Shown here piece by piece: positions 10,313 through 21,594 of a stretch of DNA of 64,000 bases. The stretch spans positions 30,435 through 94,434 of the forward strand of contig NZ_BJYR01000006.1 of NCBI RefSeq assembly GCF_007991615.1, written 5' to 3'. Source of the stretch: Novosphingobium sediminis (GTDB lineage Bacteria; Pseudomonadota; Alphaproteobacteria; Sphingomonadales; Sphingomonadaceae). Position 1 is the first letter of the stretch. Each line of letters starts with the position of its first letter. A program made the position numbers and the translations under genes. Below the pieces are notes generated by a model that saw nothing but the letters and a program-made list of their open reading frames with translations, was not told the DNA's origin and did not search any database.

Positions 10313-11560
10313 ATGCCGCTGATAATCGACTACCGGCCGGTGAAGCTGCCGCCCGAGGCCTTGGCGCCTCGGCGAGTGGTGGCGCCTGTGGTGGCGGTGG
10401 CCCCGAGGGCGGAAGCGGTGGTGGCGCCTCTGCCCACCCCCAACCCCTCCCTTAAACGGGAGGGGCTTTACAAGCGTTGGGCGGGAATCGCGGGGGTTGC
10501 GGTCATCGGCTTTGCGCTGTGGCTGGCTGGGCCGGGGTGGATCGCGCCGGGGGTCCCGACTGCGCAGGCGCGTGACGGCTTGCAGCCTTTCGAGCGGCCG
10601 GGAGACAGCTTTCCGGGTTCGGCGTTCTATTATCTGGCGAGCGATGACACGGGGATGCTGGCGCCCGATGCGGCGCGCGCCGCTTGGGATGAGCAGAGCC
10701 ATCGTGACGATGCCATCGGCGCAACCGGGAGCGGACCGGCGGCGCGGCCGATCATGGCGCGGGGCACCAGCCTCGACCAATCGCGTGCGCTGCAGTGCCT
10801 GACTGCGGCGATCTATTACGAGGCGGCGAGCGAGCCCGATGCGGGGCAGCGCGCGGTGGCGCAAGTGGTGCTCAACCGCGTGGCGCATCCGGCCTGGCCC
10901 AAGACGGTGTGCGGCGTGGTCTATCAGGGGTCCGAGCGGCCGGGCTGCCAGTTCAGCTTTGCCTGCGACGGTTCGATGGCGCGGCGGCCGGTGGCGGCGT
11001 TCTGGGACCGCGCGCGGCGCGTGGCGGCCGATGCACTTGCGGGCTATGTCTATGCGCCGGTGGGCCTTGCCACGCATTATCACACATCGGCCGTGCATCC
11101 TTATTGGGCGGACAGCCTGAGCTTCATCGGCACGATCGGCGCGCACCGGTTCTATCGCTGGAGCGGCGCGGCGGGGCGGCCGATGGCCTTCAACGCGGTC
11201 TATGCAGGGGGCGAGCCGGTGGCGGCGCCGCATCCGCGCACATGGACACCGGCAGCGGCGGACGTGGCCGATCCGATCCAGCTGGAGAAGGCGTTCGAGG
11301 CGGGGCGGATCGAGGCGCTCAAGACGGCGCAGGCGGCTCCGGCAGCAGCCGGGCGCAATACGGCTTCGTTCGGACAGACACCGCTGCCGGGCTATGGGGC
11401 GGGCTATGGCGAACCGCGCGCGGCGGCGCCGAAGTTTGCGCCAGCGGTCGAAGCGCGCGGCGGCGATGCTCTCTACCGCGCCGGGCAGTTGCCGGGCGGC
11501 ACAGCAGTCAATCCGGCATACGAGAATGCCGGCAAGTGGATTGCCCAGCCGGGCGGCTAA
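10313..11560 (+). CDS. SleB-type cell wall hydrolase (Hydrolase_2), membrane anchored
   Basis: The 415-residue protein has a cytoplasmic N-terminal tail of ~55 residues, one membrane segment (AGVAVIGFALWLAGPGWIA, ~60-80) and a periplasmic Hydrolase_2/SleB domain at ~158-280. The motifs are CLTAAIYYEAASEPDAGQRA with the catalytic glutamate, VVLNRVAHPAWPKTVCGVVYQ, CQFSFACDG and ATHYHTSAVHPYWADSL. Such enzymes cleave peptidoglycan. The C-terminal ~130 residues are low-complexity, rich in Ala, Pro and Gly. Part of the cytoplasmic tail (PTPNPSLKREG) is encoded by a C-rich repeat at 10433-10465. Confidence 0.88.
   Translation: MPLIIDYRPVKLPPEALAPRRVVAPVVAVAPRAEAVVAPLPTPNPSLKREGLYKRWAGIAGVAVIGFALWLAGPGWIAPGVPTAQARDGLQPFERPGDSFPGSAFYYLASDDTGMLAPDAARAAWDEQSHRDDAIGATGSGPAARPIMARGTSLDQSRALQCLTAAIYYEAASEPDAGQRAVAQVVLNRVAHPAWPKTVCGVVYQGSERPGCQFSFACDGSMARRPVAAFWDRARRVAADALAGYVYAPVGLATHYHTSAVHPYWADSLSFIGTIGAHRFYRWSGAAGRPMAFNAVYAGGEPVAAPHPRTWTPAAADVADPIQLEKAFEAGRIEALKTAQAAPAAAGRNTASFGQTPLPGYGAGYGEPRAAAPKFAPAVEARGGDALYRAGQLPGGTAVNPAYENAGKWIAQPGG
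10433..10465. repeat. C-rich repeat inside the SleB-like gene
   Basis: CCCACCCCCAACCCCTCCC, a short centre, then GGGAGGGG: the same repeat family as at 22716, 28208 and 33585. Here it is within the coding sequence and in frame. Confidence 0.75.
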
Positions 11561-11752
11561 ATTTAGTCCGATTCGGGTATAACTTGCCAGCGATGCGGAC
11601 CGCCCGCGTGCTTAACCTTCCGATCAAATCTCTGTTTTTCATATAGTTATTTCTGCCTAGGTAGGGTTAGTCATGCCTTTACCCTAAGGGCGAACGGGCT
11701 GTTCACCCCCGCCTGCTATACCCTGCCTGTCGCGCAATCGAGGAGAGCACCC

Positions 11753-12139
11753 ATGCTGCATTTTGCCCCGCGTTATGGGATCATCTCACCCTGCCTGCAC
11801 TGGGGCCAGAACAGGCGCCGGAACAGGGATACGCTCCGTTCGCATGCCTTGCGGGCAGCGCGCGCGGCGAATGACAACGGCGCCGCGATTGCGGCCCGCA
11901 AGTCTGGCGCCAACGATTCCGAAGCGTACGACGAGGCACTGCTGGCCGCAGCGCTGCGCCTGTTTGCCGCGCACGGCCTGTCGGCAGCGCAGCGCGCGTG
12001 CGAGGCGGCGCAGATTGCCGCCGACGCAGGCGACAGCGCCAAGGCCGAGTGGTGGATCGCGGTCTGCGCGATGCTCGACGGACCGAAGGCCAAGGCCCTG
12101 CAAGGCGCGTTTGCGGCACGGGCCAGATCGCAGGCCTGA
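11753..12139 (+). CDS. Small conserved-looking protein of unknown function
   Basis: A 128-residue, alanine-rich protein that starts at ATG 11753 behind a strong GAGGAGA ribosome site. The N-terminal ~35 residues are basic (WGQNRRRNRDTLRSHALRA). The rest is predicted helical, with AALRLFAAHGLSAAQRACEAA and a WWIAVCAML segment. There is no signal peptide and no catalytic motif that I recognise. It stands alone, ends 40 bases before an intrinsic terminator and is therefore probably a single-gene transcript. Confidence 0.65.
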   Translation: MLHFAPRYGIISPCLHWGQNRRRNRDTLRSHALRAARAANDNGAAIAARKSGANDSEAYDEALLAAALRLFAAHGLSAAQRACEAAQIAADAGDSAKAEWWIAVCAMLDGPKAKALQGAFAARARSQA

Positions 12140-12179
12140 GGCGCTTTCCGGCACTATTGCTATTGCGAACTGTTATCAC

Positions 12180-12204
12180 AAAAACCCACGCAGTGCGGGT
12201 TTTT
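12180..12204 (+). terminator. Rho-independent terminator
   Basis: AAAAACCC and GGGTTTTT form an 8-bp stem around a 9-base loop, with the T-run built into the right arm. It lies 41 bases after the stop of the small unknown gene and upstream of mdh. Confidence 0.8.
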
Positions 12205-12235
12205 GCGCCTTGCAATCACCATCCCGCAGGCCTAG

Positions 12236-13321
<1,086 letters not shown>

Positions 13322-13329
13322 GTCGGGCC

Positions 13330-13366
13330 GGGGCGCGAAGACCTGCCCGCAGCAGGTTCGCGCCCC
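13330..13366 (+). terminator. Strong hairpin between mdh and sucA
   Basis: GGGGCGCGAA pairs with TTCGCGCCCC, and the inner CCTGC with GCAGG, making a ~15-bp stem with a small bulge, nine bases after the mdh stop. There is no long T-tract, so it may act as a terminator-like or mRNA-stabilising element. Confidence 0.55.
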
Positions 13367-13538
13367 GTTCAGATAAGTGGTTTTACGCAGGCGCAGCCAT
13401 GCGCTCCCTTTGCAGAGATATGGTTAAAGCGGCCAATCCTGCGGGTTTTGCGTGGTTAGCATTTCGGGCGGCGCATTCCGCCCGCGGGAAAGCAAGCGGT
13501 CCGATGCCCCAACCTCCCCGGGGCAAGAGGAGTGACGT

Positions 13539-16379
13539 ATGGGTTATGAAGAGCGCTCGTTCGAGGTGGACCTTCTGCAGGAGGGGCCGCAGGCGGGACC
13601 TTCGTGGGCTTCCAAGCGCTGGCCGGTGACTGATCCGGGCGCGGGCGACGACCTCACCCGCGCGCTCGATCCGATGGCACTGAAGCAGGAAATCGCCAAG
13701 GCGGCGAAGGCCGCTGGCGCGCCGATGGATGAAGCCGCGCTGGAAGCGGCGGCTGGCGCTTCGATCCGCGCGATGATGCTGGTGCGCACCTACCGCGTGC
13801 GCGGGCATCTGGCGGCGGACCTCGATCCGCTGGGCCTTGCGCGGCAGGAATTGCCGGCAGACATAACGCCGGAATACCACGGTTTTGTTGGCCCCGACCT
13901 CGACAAGAAGGTCTTCGTTGGCGGCGTGCTCGGCATGCAATGGGCGACCCCGCGCGAGATCGTGAACGTCCTCCAGCGCAACTACTGCGGCAAGGTCGGC
14001 CTTGAATACATGCACATCGCGGACGTGGAGGAGCGCAAGTTCCTGCAGGACCGCATCGAGGGCGGCGACAAGTCCATCGACTTCACACCCAACGGCAAGA
14101 AGGCGATCCTCGCCGCCGTGATCCGCGGCGAGCAGTACGAGAAGTTCCTCGGCAAGAAGTACGTCGGCACCAAGCGCTTCGGGCTTGATGGCGGCGAATC
14201 GATGATCCCGGCGCTGGAGGCTGTCATCAAGTATGGCGGCCAGCTGGGCGTGCGCGAGATCATCTACGGCATGGCGCACCGCGGCCGCTTGAATGTGCTC
14301 GCGAACGTGCTGGCCAAGCCCTACCGCGTGATCTTTCACGAGTTTTCGGGCGGCACCGCGAACCCCGAGGACGTCGGCGGTTCGGGCGACGTGAAGTACC
14401 ACCTCGGCACCAGCACGGACCGCGAGTTCGACGGGATCAAGGTGCACATGAGCCTGCAGCCGAACCCGAGCCACCTCGAGACGGTGGACCCGGTGGTGCT
14501 GGGCAAGGCGCGCGCGCAGCAGGCGTTTCGTGATGACATCGGCAAGGGCAAGCACAAGCAGGTGCTCCCCATCCTGATCCACGGCGACGCGGCCTTCGCA
14601 GGGCAAGGCATCGTGTGGGAATGCTTCGGCTTTTCGGGCGTGAAGGGCTACAACACCGGCGGCTGCATCCACTTCGTCATCAACAACCAGATCGGCTTCA
14701 CGACAAGCCCGCAGTTCAGCCGCGGCTCGCCCTACCCGTCTGACGTGGCGAAGGGCGTGCAGGCGCCGATCATCCACGTGAACGGCGATGATCCCGAAGC
14801 GGTGACGTTCGCGTGCAAGCTGGCGATCGACTACCGCCAGAAGTTCGGCCGCGACGTGGTGGTCGACATGTGGTGCTATCGCCGCTTCGGCCACAACGAA
14901 GGCGACGAGCCGAGCTTTACCCAGCCGCTGATGTACGCGCGGATCAAGCAGCATCCGGCGGTTTCGGAAGTCTATTCGCGCCGCCTGATCGAGCAGGGCG
15001 TGATCGACAAGGTGTGGAAGGGCGAGACCGAGGACCGCTTCGTCGCCACGCTGGAAACCGAGTTCGAGGCGGCCAAGAGCTACAAGGCGAACCATGCCGA
15101 CTGGTTTGGCGGGCGCTGGAGCGGGCTGAACAAGCCGGCGGACCCGGAAACCGCGCGGCGCAACGTGGCGACCGGCATCGACCAGAAGCGCTTCGACGCG
15201 CTGGGCCGGACGCTGACGACGGTTCCGGAAGACCTCACCATCCACAAGACGCTGGGCCGCGTGATCGAGGCCAAAAAGGCGATGTTTGCGGAAGGCGAAG
15301 GCTTCGACTGGGCGACCGGCGAGGCGCTGGCGTTCGGCAGCCTGCTGACCGAGGGCTTCAACGTGCGGCTTTCCGGGCAGGATTCGGGCCGCGGCACGTT
15401 CAGCCAGCGCCATGCGGTGTGGGTCGACCAGACCAACGAGCGCAAGTACGTGCCGCTGACCACCCTGCCCCACGGCAAGTTCGAAGTGCATGACAGCCCG
15501 CTCTCCGAGTACGGCGTGCTGGGCTTCGAATATGGCTATGCCAGCGCGGACCCCAAGACGCTGGTGCTGTGGGAAGCGCAGTTTGGCGATTTCGCCAACG
15601 GCGCGCAGATCGTGATCGACCAGTATATCGCGGCCTCCGAAGCCAAGTGGCTGCGCGCCAACGGCCTCGTGATGCTGCTGCCACATGGCTATGAAGGCCA
15701 GGGGCCGGAGCATTCTTCCGCGCGGCTGGAGCGCTATCTCCAGCTCTGCGCCGAGGATAATATCCAGGTTTGCAACATCACCAGCCCGGCGAACTACTTC
15801 CACGTGCTGCGCCGGCAGATGCAGCGGCCCTTCCGCAAGCCGCTCATCATCATGACGCCCAAGAGCCTGCTGCGCCATCCGCTGGCAAAGTCGAAGGCTT
15901 CGGACTTCGTTGGCGAGGGGCACTTCATGCGCATCCTTTCCGACCTCAATCCGGCGGCAGACGCGGACACCAAGCGCGTTGTGCTGTGCAGCGGCAAGGT
16001 GGCCTACGATCTGATCGAGGCGCGCGATGCGGCGGGGATCACCGATACGCAGATCATCCGGCTGGAGCAGCTCTATCCGTTCCCGGGCGAGCCGCTGGCG
16101 CTGCGCTTTTCGCGCATGACCAATCTGGAAGAGGTCGTGTGGTGCCAGGAAGAGCCGAAGAACAACGGTGCGTGGTTCTTCGTGGAGCCGCTGATCGAGG
16201 ACGCGCTCAAGGCATCGGGCAGCAAGGTATCGCGGCCGCGCTATGCCGGGCGGAGTGCGGCGGCATCGCCGGCGACCGGCCTTGCCAAGCGCCATGCGGC
16301 TGAACAGGCCGCGCTGGTGAGCAATGCGCTTTCGCTTTCGGTGCGCGGCGAACTGCGCCGGACCAAGAAGAAGGCCTGA
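13539..16379 (+). CDS. sucA: 2-oxoglutarate dehydrogenase E1 component
   Basis: E1 is the thiamine-diphosphate decarboxylase of the 2-oxoglutarate dehydrogenase complex. The 946-residue product matches the family length. Recognisable blocks are [111 protein letters not shown] and [27 protein letters not shown] at 13539 follows AAGAGGAG. It is followed after 26 bases by sucB, so the two are probably co-transcribed. Confidence 0.97.
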   Translation: MGYEERSFEVDLLQEGPQAGPSWASKRWPVTDPGAGDDLTRALDPMALKQEIAKAAKAAGAPMDEAALEAAAGASIRAMMLVRTYRVRGHLAADLDPLGLARQELPADITPEYHGFVGPDLDKKVFVGGVLGMQWATPREIVNVLQRNYCGKVGLEYMHIADVEERKFLQDRIEGGDKSIDFTPNGKKAILAAVIRGEQYEKFLGKKYVGTKRFGLDGGESMIPALEAVIKYGGQLGVREIIYGMAHRGRLNVLANVLAKPYRVIFHEFSGGTANPEDVGGSGDVKYHLGTSTDREFDGIKVHMSLQPNPSHLETVDPVVLGKARAQQAFRDDIGKGKHKQVLPILIHGDAAFAGQGIVWECFGFSGVKGYNTGGCIHFVINNQIGFTTSPQFSRGSPYPSDVAKGVQAPIIHVNGDDPEAVTFACKLAIDYRQKFGRDVVVDMWCYRRFGHNEGDEPSFTQPLMYARIKQHPAVSEVYSRRLIEQGVIDKVWKGETEDRFVATLETEFEAAKSYKANHADWFGGRWSGLNKPADPETARRNVATGIDQKRFDALGRTLTTVPEDLTIHKTLGRVIEAKKAMFAEGEGFDWATGEALAFGSLLTEGFNVRLSGQDSGRGTFSQRHAVWVDQTNERKYVPLTTLPHGKFEVHDSPLSEYGVLGFEYGYASADPKTLVLWEAQFGDFANGAQIVIDQYIAASEAKWLRANGLVMLLPHGYEGQGPEHSSARLERYLQLCAEDNIQVCNITSPANYFHVLRRQMQRPFRKPLIIMTPKSLLRHPLAKSKASDFVGEGHFMRILSDLNPAADADTKRVVLCSGKVAYDLIEARDAAGITDTQIIRLEQLYPFPGEPLALRFSRMTNLEEVVWCQEEPKNNGAWFFVEPLIEDALKASGSKVSRPRYAGRSAAASPATGLAKRHAAEQAALVSNALSLSVRGELRRTKKKA

Positions 16380-16405
16380 ACCCCTTTTCTGTGAGAGATT
16401 TCGAC

Positions 16406-17620
16406 ATGTCGATTGAAGTGAAAGTTCCGGTTCTGGGCGAGAGCGTCAGCGAGGCGACCGTCGGCCAGTGGCTCAAGCAACCGGGCGAGGCGGTGGCGCT
16501 CGACGAGCCCATCGCGAGCCTCGAGACCGACAAGGTGGCGGTGGAAGTGCCCTCGCCCGTCGCGGGGATCATGGGCGCACATGTGGCTGCCGAGGGTGAC
16601 ACCGTGGCGGTAGGCGCGCTGCTGGGCCTGATCGAGACGAGCGGCGTGGCGACTTCGCCTGCCCCGGCCCCGGCTGCTGCGGCTGCTCCGGCAGCGGCGG
16701 TTGCTGCGGATGATGCGGCGGCGCTTTCGCCGGCTGTGCGCCGTGCGGTGCTGGAGCATGGGATTGACCCGGCAACGGTCAAGGGCACCGGCAAGGACGG
16801 GCGGCTGACCAAGGAAGACGTGCTGGCGGCAGCGGTGGCCAAGCAGGCCGCGCCGGCTCCGGTCGTGGCGGCGCCCGCCCCTGCCCCGGCTCCGGCCCCG
16901 GTCGTTACCGCTTCGGGCGGCCGCAACGAAGAGCGGGTCAAGATGACCCGCCTGCGCCAGACCATCGCCAAGCGGCTGAAGCAGGCGCAGGAAACCGCCG
17001 CGATGCTCACCACGTTCAACGACGTGGACATGAGCGCGGTGATGGAAGCGCGCGCCAAGTACAAGGACGTGTTCGAGAAGAAGCACGGCGTGAAGCTGGG
17101 CTTGATGAGCTTCTTCGCGAAGGCATCGGTGCTGGCGCTGAAGGACATTCCCTCGGTCAACGCGCAGATGCAGGGCGATGAGATCGTCTATTTCGATTAC
17201 GTCGATATCTCGGTCGCGGTTTCGGCGCCGAACGGCCTTGTCGTGCCGGTGGTGCGCGATGTCGACAAGATGAGCTTTGCGGCCATCGAGAAGGCCATCG
17301 CCGACTACGGCAAGAAGGCGCGCGACGGCACGCTGACCATGGCCGACATGGCGGGCGGCACCTTCACGATCTCGAACGGCGGCGTGTTTGGCGGGCTGAT
17401 GTCCACCCCGATCATCAATCCGCCGCAGTCTGCCGTGCTTGGCTTGCACCGCATCGAGGACCGGCCGGTCGTCCGCGACGGGCAGATCGTGGTGCGTCCG
17501 ATGATGTATATCGCGCTTTCGTACGACCATCGGATCATCGATGGCCGTGAGGCGGTGACGGCGCTGAAGACGATCAAGGAAGCGATCGAGGATCCGACGC
17601 GGCTGCTGATCGATATGTGA
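16406..17620 (+). CDS. sucB: Dihydrolipoyllysine succinyltransferase (2-oxoglutarate dehydrogenase E2)
   Basis: E2 carries the succinyl group on a lipoyl arm and transfers it to CoA. The 404-residue protein shows one N-terminal lipoyl domain (~1-75, lipoylated lysine in [13 protein letters not shown]), an Ala/Pro linker, a peripheral subunit-binding domain ([19 protein letters not shown], ~115-150), a second Ala/Pro linker, and the catalytic core ending [16 protein letters not shown] with the active His/Asp. ATG at 16406 follows GTGAGAGA and fits the [13 protein letters not shown] start; five upstream codons are not needed. Confidence 0.97.
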   Translation: MSIEVKVPVLGESVSEATVGQWLKQPGEAVALDEPIASLETDKVAVEVPSPVAGIMGAHVAAEGDTVAVGALLGLIETSGVATSPAPAPAAAAAPAAAVAADDAAALSPAVRRAVLEHGIDPATVKGTGKDGRLTKEDVLAAAVAKQAAPAPVVAAPAPAPAPAPVVTASGGRNEERVKMTRLRQTIAKRLKQAQETAAMLTTFNDVDMSAVMEARAKYKDVFEKKHGVKLGLMSFFAKASVLALKDIPSVNAQMQGDEIVYFDYVDISVAVSAPNGLVVPVVRDVDKMSFAAIEKAIADYGKKARDGTLTMADMAGGTFTISNGGVFGGLMSTPIINPPQSAVLGLHRIEDRPVVRDGQIVVRPMMYIALSYDHRIIDGREAVTALKTIKEAIEDPTRLLIDM

Positions 17621-17643
17621 TGGGGCGGGCGCTGCGCCTGCAT

Positions 17644-17740
17644 CCTTCGACAGGCTCAGGATGAGCGGATGTTGTGGGGAGGCCGGGCAGTTCCTACCTG
17701 CCGAATGAACTTACGCCGCTCATGCTGAGCTTGTCGAAGC
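17644..17740. repeat. Inverted pair of REP-like elements between sucB and lpdA
   Basis: CCTTCGACAGGCTCAGGATG at 17644-17668 and its inverted partner CATGCTGAGCTTGTCGAAGC ending at 17740 could fold into a long stem over ~97 bases. It sits between two genes of one pathway, where such structures can change downstream expression or mRNA stability. Confidence 0.85.
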
Positions 17741-17764
17741 ATGGATGCGCAACGGAGGCCGACC

Positions 17765-19165
17765 ATGGCTGAATACGACTACGACGTCCTCATCATCGGT
17801 GCTGGCCCGGGCGGCTATGTTGCGGCGATCCGGGCGGCACAGCTGGGGCTGAAGGTGGCGTGCGCCGAGAGCCGCGCGACGCTGGGCGGCACGTGCCTCA
17901 ACGTGGGGTGCATTCCTTCCAAGGCCTTGTTGCATGGATCGGAAAAGTTTGCCGAGGCGGTCGACGGCACGTTTGCGAAGTATGGCATCAAGACCGGGCC
18001 GGTGACGCTCGATCTGGGCGCGATGCAGCAGCAGAAGCTGGATTCGGTAAAGCAGCTGACGGGCGGGATCGAGTTCCTGTTCAAGAAGAACAAGGTGACC
18101 TGGCTGAAGGGCTACGCCTCATTCGTGGATGCGCACACCGTTTCGGTGAACGGCGAGACCGTGACCGCGCGGGATGTGGTGATCGCGACGGGTTCGAGCG
18201 TGACGCCGCTGCCGGGGGTTGCGGTCGACAACGACGAAGGGATCATCGTGGATTCGACCGGCGCGCTGGCGCTGGACCGCGTGCCCGAGCATCTCGTGGT
18301 GATCGGCGGCGGCGTGATCGGGCTGGAGCTGGGCTCGGTGTGGCGGCGGCTCGGCGCTAAGGTGACGGTTGTCGAATTCCTCGACCAGTTGCTGCCCGGC
18401 ATGGACGGCGATGTGCGCAAGGAAGCCGCCAAGATCTTCAAGAAGCAGGGCATGGAGCTGAAGCTTTCCACCAAGGTCACGGGCGTGGCGGTGGACGGCC
18501 AGACGGCGACGCTGACGCTGGAGCCTTCGGCTGGCGGGGCTGTGGAGACGTTGACGGCGGACTGCGTGCTGGTGGCTATCGGGCGGCGGCCGAATGTGAG
18601 CGGGCTGGGGCTCGAGAAGATCGGGCTGGAGCTCAACAAGCGCGGGCAGATCGAGACGGACCATGATTTCCGCACTGCCGTTCCGGGCGTGTGGGCCATC
18701 GGCGACGTGATTCCGGGCCCGATGCTGGCGCACAAGGCGGAGGACGAAGGCGTCGCCGTGGCGGAGAACATCGCCGGGCAGACGGGCATCGTGAACCACA
18801 ATGTGATCCCCGGCGTGGTCTATACGTTCCCCGAGATCGCGGGCGTGGGGCTGACCGAGGAAGCGGCGAAGGAAGCAGGCGAGATCAAGGTTTCCAAGTT
18901 CCCGATGCTGGCAAACAGCCGCGCCAAGACCAACCATGAGCCGGACGGCTTCGTGAAGGTGATCGCGGACGCCAAGACCGAGCGCGTGCTCGGCGTGTGG
19001 TGCATCGCTTCGGTCGCGGGTTCGATGATTGCCGAAGCCGCGCTGGCGATGGAGTTTGGCGCGACGGCGGAAGACATCGCCTATACCTGCCATGCGCACC
19101 CGACCCATGCCGAGGCGCTGAAGGAAGCGGCGATGGGGATTGGCGGGAAGCCGATCCATATCTGA
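17765..19165 (+). CDS. lpdA: Dihydrolipoyl dehydrogenase (E3)
   Basis: E3 re-oxidises the dihydrolipoyl arm of the 2-oxoglutarate dehydrogenase complex with NAD. The 466-residue flavoprotein has the FAD site GAGPGGYVAAIRAAQLG, the redox-active disulfide GGTCLNVGCIPSK, the NAD site VVIGGGVIGLELGSVWRRLG, the FAD-binding AIGDVIPGPMLAHKAEDEG and the C-terminal His-Glu pair in HAHPTHAEALKEA. ATG at 17765 follows GGAGG and gives the family start MAEYDYDVLIIG. It completes the mdh-sucA-sucB-lpdA series. Confidence 0.96.
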   Translation: MAEYDYDVLIIGAGPGGYVAAIRAAQLGLKVACAESRATLGGTCLNVGCIPSKALLHGSEKFAEAVDGTFAKYGIKTGPVTLDLGAMQQQKLDSVKQLTGGIEFLFKKNKVTWLKGYASFVDAHTVSVNGETVTARDVVIATGSSVTPLPGVAVDNDEGIIVDSTGALALDRVPEHLVVIGGGVIGLELGSVWRRLGAKVTVVEFLDQLLPGMDGDVRKEAAKIFKKQGMELKLSTKVTGVAVDGQTATLTLEPSAGGAVETLTADCVLVAIGRRPNVSGLGLEKIGLELNKRGQIETDHDFRTAVPGVWAIGDVIPGPMLAHKAEDEGVAVAENIAGQTGIVNHNVIPGVVYTFPEIAGVGLTEEAAKEAGEIKVSKFPMLANSRAKTNHEPDGFVKVIADAKTERVLGVWCIASVAGSMIAEAALAMEFGATAEDIAYTCHAHPTHAEALKEAAMGIGGKPIHI

Positions 19166-19195
19166 GCGGGGGCTACGGGGTTTCCCGCCCTCTTT

Positions 19196-19281
19196 CGTCA
19201 CCTGCGAGCGTAGCGAAGCAGTCCAGAGCGTTTGCGCATGACGCTCTGGATTGCTTCGTCGCTGCACTCCTCGCAATGACG
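19196..19281. repeat. Intergenic inverted repeat, CGTCA..GCGAG family
   Basis: CGTCACCTGCGAGCG at the left and CTCGCAATGACGA at the right, with internal CCAGAGCG/CGCTCTGG, form a long imperfect stem. Related copies lie at 49566-49652 and at the right window edge. It separates the convergent lpdA and GGDEF-EAL genes. Confidence 0.8.
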
Positions 19282-19303
19282 AGGGGTTTGGTGTGGGCTG
19301 CGG

Positions 19304-21511
19304 CTACGCCCGCTTGCGGACTTCGACTTCGAGGAACTGCGGCGCGCTGCTGCTGACCATGCGGGCGGCGGTGGCGAGCGCGTAGGGGCTGGCGCGGTAG
19401 CGGGTGACGAGGCCGCCGGCGCCATCGCTGACGAGCGGGGTTTCGAATTCCACGCCGATGGTCGCATCTTCCGAGCGTGAGACGGTGACGACCGCGAGCT
19501 GGCCCGCGCCGAGATCAAGCACGAGGCTGGTGCCGACCGGAACGCCGACAAGCCCCTCGATCCCCGCGCCCGTGGCCGAGAGATTGCGCAGCAGCGCTTC
19601 GTAGCGGTGGTCTTCGTGGATGACGCCGATGCGGCGATAGACCGAGCGGCGGTCGGGCCGGTGGCGCTTGGGACCGTCAGGCGGAATATACAATTCACCC
19701 GCGGCCATGCGTTCGAGCAGGGCGGCCTGTTCGAGCGGATGGGAATAGAGGTAGCCCTGAATCAGCCGCGCGCCCTTGGCGCAGACGACATCGCGCTGGT
19801 CGAACGCCTCGACGCCCTCAACCGTGGTTTCCATGCCGAGCGCATCGGCAAGGCCGATGATCGCGGCGATGATCTTGGCGCTGTTCTGATCGCTGAGGGT
19901 GCAGCTTTCGACGAAGCTGCGATCGACCTTGAGCTTGTCGAACGGGGCGGCGCGCAGATAGCTGAGTGACGAATAGCCGGTGCCGAAATCATCGAGCGCG
20001 AGGCGGACACCCAGCAGTTTCAGGGCCTTGAAGGCGGCGTCGGTTGTCTCGCCATCGCCCATGAACACGGATTCGGTGAGTTCAAGTTCGAGCCGTTCGG
20101 GATCAAGACCGTTCGCATCGAGGACATCGGAAACGATGCCGGGAAAATCGGGATGCGCGAACTGCACCGCCGAGACGTTGACCGCGATGCGCAAGGGGTG
20201 CGGCCATGCTGCAGCATCGCGCGCGGCCTGGCGCAGCGCCCAGGCGCCGAGCTGGAGGATCATGCCGGTATCTTCGGCAACGGGGATGAACACCGATGGC
20301 GGGATCGCGCCGCGCTGCGGATGCTCCCACCGCATCAGCGCTTCGAAGCCGACGACGGCGTGGTCATCGGTGCGCACGACGGGCTGGTAGACCATCGAAA
20401 GCTGCGGGGCATCCCAGCTGTCGTCCGTCCCATCGACCGAGGCGATGGCATCGCGCAGCGCGTCTTCGAGCAGGCGGCGCTCTTCCTTCTCGTCCTTCAG
20501 ATCGGACGAGTAGAAGCGGAACTGGCCGCGCCCGCCGTGCTTGGCGGCATAGAGCGCAAGGTCTGCGGCGCGGACGATATCCTCGCGCTCTGTGCCATCG
20601 AACGGGGCGATGGCCATGCCGATCGAGACGCCGATGACGACGTGGTTGTCGTCGATCTGGTAGGGCTGCGAGATGAGGCCGATGATCTTGTCGGCCAGTT
20701 CGCCAAGTTTGCCGCGATCTTCCTGATCGGCGAGCAGGATCTGGAATTCATCGCCGCCCAGACGGCCGATCTCGCCCGCCGTGCCGACGACTCGGGTGAG
20801 GCGCTGGGCAACCTGGCGGAGCAGCTCGTCACCGGCGGGGTGGCCGAGCGTATCGTTGACCTGCTTGAATCGATCGAGATCGAGCATCATCAGCGTGGCC
20901 GGGCGCATGGTGCCCTTGAACGCGGCGAGCATCGAATCGAAGCGGCGGGAGATGCGGTGGCGATTGGCGAGGCCGGTGAGCGAATCGAATTCGGCGAGGC
21001 GCGAATCCTCGATGCGGCGTTCGTATTCCTGCGTGATATCGCGCGCGCTGCCGCGATAGCCATGGAAGGCGCCCTCACTCCCGGGCTTTGCCACATCGAT
21101 CTTGGGCTGGCCGGAAAGCGCCCACCACGCCGGGCGCGCACCGGGCGCGCAGCGCGCGGGAACGAGCCGGACGGTCACGTCGCTGAGGCGCGAGTGCGCA
21201 CCGAAGAGGAACTGCAGCGGCCGGTCGGACCGTTCGCCCGGGTTCTCCGGATCGGTTTCGAACAGGCTGGTAAAGGGTTCGCCGATCAGGGTTTCAGCGG
21301 AAAGGCCGAAGCGTTCGCAGGCTGCGGGGGAGATGTAGCTGAGGCAGCCAGCGGCGTCGGTCGCCCAGAACCAGCCGGAATGACCGCGCTCGATATCCTC
21401 GAAAACCGCCATCCGGACCTGGGCGCGCTGCGCCGCTTCGTCGCTCGGGGGCGGCGCTTGTGACGGCTTTGTACCGTGCCAGGTCTTGAGCAGATTCTTC
21501 ACTGGGCGCAC
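19304..21511 (-). CDS. PAS-GGDEF-EAL-PilZ cyclic-di-GMP signalling protein
   Basis: The 735-residue protein joins sensing, synthesis, breakdown and binding domains of c-di-GMP signalling. A PAS domain (~35-170, GWFWATDAAGCLSYISPAA) is followed by a GGDEF domain with an intact GGDEF at 252-256, an EAL domain with EAL at 390-392, ELTESVF and DDFGTGYSS, and a PilZ-like C-terminus (~640-730, RRSVYRR then NLSATGAGIEG). The inhibitory RxxD site that normally precedes GGDEF is not evident. Both catalytic signatures look intact, so it may be bifunctional. No membrane segment is seen, so it is probably cytosolic. It is divergent from the UPF0126 gene. Confidence 0.92.
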   Translation of the reverse strand: MRPVKNLLKTWHGTKPSQAPPPSDEAAQRAQVRMAVFEDIERGHSGWFWATDAAGCLSYISPAACERFGLSAETLIGEPFTSLFETDPENPGERSDRPLQFLFGAHSRLSDVTVRLVPARCAPGARPAWWALSGQPKIDVAKPGSEGAFHGYRGSARDITQEYERRIEDSRLAEFDSLTGLANRHRISRRFDSMLAAFKGTMRPATLMMLDLDRFKQVNDTLGHPAGDELLRQVAQRLTRVVGTAGEIGRLGGDEFQILLADQEDRGKLGELADKIIGLISQPYQIDDNHVVIGVSIGMAIAPFDGTEREDIVRAADLALYAAKHGGRGQFRFYSSDLKDEKEERRLLEDALRDAIASVDGTDDSWDAPQLSMVYQPVVRTDDHAVVGFEALMRWEHPQRGAIPPSVFIPVAEDTGMILQLGAWALRQAARDAAAWPHPLRIAVNVSAVQFAHPDFPGIVSDVLDANGLDPERLELELTESVFMGDGETTDAAFKALKLLGVRLALDDFGTGYSSLSYLRAAPFDKLKVDRSFVESCTLSDQNSAKIIAAIIGLADALGMETTVEGVEAFDQRDVVCAKGARLIQGYLYSHPLEQAALLERMAAGELYIPPDGPKRHRPDRRSVYRRIGVIHEDHRYEALLRNLSATGAGIEGLVGVPVGTSLVLDLGAGQLAVVTVSRSEDATIGVEFETPLVSDGAGGLVTRYRASPYALATAARMVSSSAPQFLEVEVRKRA

Positions 21512-21594
21512 AGAGCCTGTTGGAGAAAAGGACCGGTTCCGGACTCATCCTAAGCAGGGGTTGGTTACTTTCGTCCTAAGTGGAGCGTTAAACC

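Noticed and set aside
13383..16295. Long minus-strand frame (970 codons) opposite sucA
   Set aside because: Arg/Ala/His-rich translation with no family features; sucA on the other strand is certain.
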